Source: Phycisphaerae bacterium (GTDB lineage Bacteria; Planctomycetota; Phycisphaerae; Phycisphaerales; SM1A02). Taken from it: a DNA stretch of 64,000 nucleotides. The notes below the pieces were generated by a model that worked only from the letters and a program-made list of their open reading frames with translations, did not search any database and was not told the origin of the DNA. Both the position numbers and the translations under genes were made by a program. Below are positions 62,004-64,000 of this stretch, one piece after another (position 1 is the stretch's first letter; each line of letters starts with the position of its first letter). Location of the stretch: the NCBI GenBank assembly GCA_016795035.1, contig JAEUIT010000025.1:1-64000 (forward strand), read 5' to 3'.

Positions 62004-63044
62004 TCAGCCCACGGACCAGGCACCGAGAAGCCGGCCGAGATCGGCGCCGTCAACGGTGCCGCTGCCGTCGAAGTCGGCCGTTCCCGCGCCGCCCCATTCG
62101 CCGAGCAGGACGCCGAGGTCGGCACCGTTCACGACGCAGTCGCCGTCGAGATCCTCGGTTGGCCGCGGCGGAAGGAACGTGAGGAAGGCCGGCGTCGTGA
62201 GGCCGCCGGTGCCGCCCTGGATGAAGATGCCCTTGGCGGCGCCGGTCGTGCCGTCGTAGCGATACACGTGATGCTGCGAGCCAGATGCAACGTAGAGATC
62301 GCCGTCGGGGCCGAAGGCCATGCCGATGGGAAGGTCGAGTCCGCCCGCGCCGGCTGCAACGAAGAATCCTTGGCTCTGCCCGTTCGTCGCGTTGTAGGAG
62401 AGGACGCCGTCGCCCGTCTCGGTCGTCACGTAGAGCGTGTTGCCTTGGAAGATCAGCACGCGCGGTCGGCCGATCGCGGCGACAAACGCGCCCATGAACG
62501 CGCCGGTCGTGCCGTTGTAGCGGTTGATGCGGTTCTGCCAGTAGCTGGGAACGTAGAGGTGCCCGTCGGGGCCGACGATCGTGCCGTTGTCCGGTCCGTT
62601 CAGTCCGCCGCTCCCGGTCGTCACGAACGCGCCGAGGAAGGCGCCGGTCGTGCCGTGATAGCGAAGCACGGAATCGGAGTTGAAGCTCGGCACGAGCGCG
62701 TCGCCGCTCGCGGTCCAGGTGATGCCGGTCGGACCGTTCAGGCCGTTGCCCGGTCCGATGAAGACATCGACGAACGCGCCGTCGCAGGGGTCGAAGCGGA
62801 GGATCGAGTTCGTCGCCTCGCTGGCAACGTAGAGAAGGCCGTCGGGCCCGATGCGGGCGCAGAGCGGGCCGCCGAGGGCAGGGGCGCCGACGAGCGAGCC
62901 GAGGAGCTCGCTCGTCGCCGCGTCGAACGTGAGCACAGCATTCGCGGAAAAGCTCGAGACGGCAAGCGTGCTGTCGTCGGCGAGGACGACGGCGGACGAG
63001 ACGGCGGCGAGGACGACGGCGCTTGCTGCAACGTGGAAAGGCAT
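62004..63044 (-). CDS. Secreted NHL-like beta-propeller with dockerin-like tail
   Basis: 346 residues from the ATG at 63044, which has GAGG eight bases upstream; the frame is open to 63236, overlapping the regulator, and is rejected. Signal: [18 protein letters not shown]. Blades repeat the pattern [85 protein letters not shown], the NHL/SMP-30-like six-bladed propeller. Dockerin-like pair near residue 296. No catalytic residues; likely a binding module. Confidence 0.85.
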   Translation of the reverse strand: MPFHVAASAVVLAAVSSAVVLADDSTLAVSSFSANAVLTFDAATSELLGSLVGAPALGGPLCARIGPDGLLYVASEATNSILRFDPCDGAFVDVFIGPGNGLNGPTGITWTASGDALVPSFNSDSVLRYHGTTGAFLGAFVTTGSGGLNGPDNGTIVGPDGHLYVPSYWQNRINRYNGTTGAFMGAFVAAIGRPRVLIFQGNTLYVTTETGDGVLSYNATNGQSQGFFVAAGAGGLDLPIGMAFGPDGDLYVASGSQHHVYRYDGTTGAAKGIFIQGGTGGLTTPAFLTFLPPRPTEDLDGDCVVNGADLGVLLGEWGGAGTADFDGSGTVDGADLGRLLGAWSVG

Positions 63045-63075
63045 GGGAACCTCGGTGAGTGCGGGGTGGCGGATG

Positions 63076-63996
63076 TCAGCGTGCGGCGCGGCCGCGACGG
63101 CCTGCCGGCCGATAGCGACGGGCCATCGACGTCTTTCCCGACGAGTCGGCGATCTCGAAGCGGCTGAGCCGCTCGAGCGTGTTCGTGAGCGCGATGTGCG
63201 ACGCCCCGGCTGCGAGCCCTTGTCGCACCGACGCAAGGAGGAGATCCGACGTGAGGCCGGAGTAGTGCGTCCACGCGAGGAGCGGGTTCTCCGAGTAGCA
63301 CGCGGTCAGCAGTTCGCCGGAGTCGTGGGCGACGAGCGCCTGCAGCGACTCGCGGCCGTCGGTGTTGAGGACGAGCCACTCGCCCGGGGCGCTTTCGACG
63401 GCGTCGAGCCCGCGCGGATCGACGACGACCTCGGTGCCGGGGATGTCGATCTTGGCGAACGTCTTCACGAAGACGCCGACCTTGCGCTTGCTTGCAACGT
63501 GGAGCGCGGCCGCCAGCTCGCCGGTGAGCCCGGGCGTGACCGTCGCCACGACCAGGCGGGTCGCGTTGGCGATCATCGTGCGCGCTCGCTCGAGCGTCTG
63601 GTCGAGCGAATGCAATCGGTACAGCGCTTCGTCGTGCTCGGGGTCGCCGTCGCCCGAGTCGCCGAGCGCGGCGGCCGCGGCGTCGCAGGCATCGTCGAAT
63701 GCACGCTTCCGCAGTCGAATCCACTCGTCCACGGGGATGGCCCGCGCGGTGCGGTTGCCGTCGTCGTCGGAGGTGAGCACCGCCGACTTCGACTCGAGCG
63801 CTTCGATCGCCTTATAGATGTTGCCGACCGGCTTTCCCGTGGCTTGTGCGATGCGATAGCCGGTGGAGCCGGGGGCTCCAAGCAGGAACCGATAGACCTC
63901 CGACTCGAGCGGCGTAAGCCCGAGTTCGGCAAGCGGCGTCTGCGCGTCGGCTGGCCTGTGCGTGCGGCGTGGGGGGGCGGAAGGGCGTCGGGTCAT
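63076..63996 (-). CDS. TrmB-type transcriptional regulator
   Basis: 306 residues from the ATG at 63996. An N-terminal winged helix ([34 protein letters not shown]) matches the TrmB family, mostly archaeal but with bacterial relatives. The C-terminal PLD-like or ligand-binding domain has [40 protein letters not shown] and [20 protein letters not shown]. It would bind a sugar or other small ligand and DNA. Possibly regulates the propeller gene 31 bases downstream or the methyltransferase beyond. Confidence 0.85.
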   Translation of the reverse strand: MTRRPSAPPRRTHRPADAQTPLAELGLTPLESEVYRFLLGAPGSTGYRIAQATGKPVGNIYKAIEALESKSAVLTSDDDGNRTARAIPVDEWIRLRKRAFDDACDAAAAALGDSGDGDPEHDEALYRLHSLDQTLERARTMIANATRLVVATVTPGLTGELAAALHVASKRKVGVFVKTFAKIDIPGTEVVVDPRGLDAVESAPGEWLVLNTDGRESLQALVAHDSGELLTACYSENPLLAWTHYSGLTSDLLLASVRQGLAAGASHIALTNTLERLSRFEIADSSGKTSMARRYRPAGRRGRAAR

Positions 63997-64000
63997 GTAT

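Larger units (their letters stand above)
22587..63499. repeat. Iterated 14-bp motif CTGCAACGNNGAGT, about 45 copies
   Basis: Core TGCAACG or its complement counted by eye on both strands. Plus-strand sites start near 23839, 25293, 30607, 31809, 32889, 33911, 36766, 39440, 39467, 39998, 40940, 43478, 44591, 47180, 47844, 48086, 48646, 56051, 56575, 60341, 61524, 61677, 62286, 62355, 63027, 63493. Minus-strand sites (CGTTGCA) near 22587, 23184, 27640, 28515, 31287, 34338, 34772, 35423, 41379, 42728, 43943, 45719, 46310, 48836, 50609, 57683, 58191, 59879, 60633. About 40 of these 45 have GA two bases after the core. The first 22.5 kb has one full site (10427). See findings. Confidence 0.85.

Noticed and set aside
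1926..63044. Cellulosome interpretation of the dockerin-like tails
   Set aside because: No cohesin domains or cellulases occur here, and the tail ends in LLGxW rather than the clostridial form.
22587..63499. The iterated motif as a replication-polarity (KOPS-like) signal
   Set aside because: Orientation is mixed (26 plus, 19 minus), so strand bias is too weak within this window.
1..64000. CRISPR array
   Set aside because: No regularly spaced direct repeats of 25-40 bp were seen.
1..64000. tRNA or rRNA genes
   Set aside because: No T-loop-like GTTCGAATCC motif with flanking acceptor pairing, and no rRNA signature, was found.

Overview
The window looks like a high-GC chromosome segment from a planctomycete of the Phycisphaerae/Phycisphaerales type. 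The evidence is the large set of secreted proteins ending in a paired Ca-binding dockerin-like tail (motif DLxGDGxVxGADLAxLLG), planctomycete-style ECF sigma/kinase and sigma/anti-sigma pairs, SASA esterases, a formylglycine sulfatase, and many Tat or Sec signal peptides. No rRNA, tRNA or CRISPR array was seen. Genes change strand often and few operons are longer than three genes.

Layout. 1-12.3 kb: SASA esterase, three dockerin-tailed secreted proteins (choice-of-anchor C, parallel beta-helix, 14-unit RCC1 propeller), then an ECF sigma factor overlapping a Ser/Thr kinase with TPRs. 12.3-17.3 kb: an exported SDR, a thioredoxin-like protein and a retaining-glycosidase-like protein, with two gene relics (SASA fragment 12286-12402; glycosidase C-terminus 13508-13735). 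17.5-25.4 kb: a 4-TM protein, a Tat-exported bicupin, a small DUF-type protein, three more dockerin-tailed proteins, and an ankyrin gene caught between two 97% identical 70-bp copies of a dockerin tail. 25.8-37.7 kb: 4-TM protein plus manganese catalase, Tat ankyrin protein, beta-helix, lipoprotein, EF-hand anchor, DUF2085-like protein, Tat aldo/keto reductase, glycine-rich beta-helix and acetyltransferase. 37.8-44.4 kb: ATP-grasp, DinB, a three-gene C39/unknown/SleB-like operon, second SASA esterase. 44.5-50.4 kb: tight operon ECF sigma, anti-sigma, and a 1483-residue sulfatase-YHYH-PEBP-metallophosphatase fusion. 50.7-52.3 kb: RAYT-like transposase flanked by inverted pairs of a 16-bp repeat. 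52.4-64 kb: duplicated zinc-ribbon membrane protein, HAF-type protein, transglutaminase-like protein, DUF4139-like protein, SABATH-type carboxyl methyltransferase, GNAT, beta-propeller and TrmB-type regulator.

Two observations stand out. First, a 14-bp motif, CTGCAACGNNGAGT and close variants, is scattered on both strands about once per kb from 22.5 kb to the end, but almost absent from the first 22.5 kb and from 50.6-56.0 kb. It ignores reading frame and gene direction and uses codons otherwise rare here (GTT, GCA), so it looks selected as DNA, in the manner of a DNA-uptake, methylation or recombination signal. Second, the sigma/anti-sigma/four-domain enzyme operon suggests a cell-surface stress or nutrient module that removes both sulfate and phosphate. 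All counts were made by eye.
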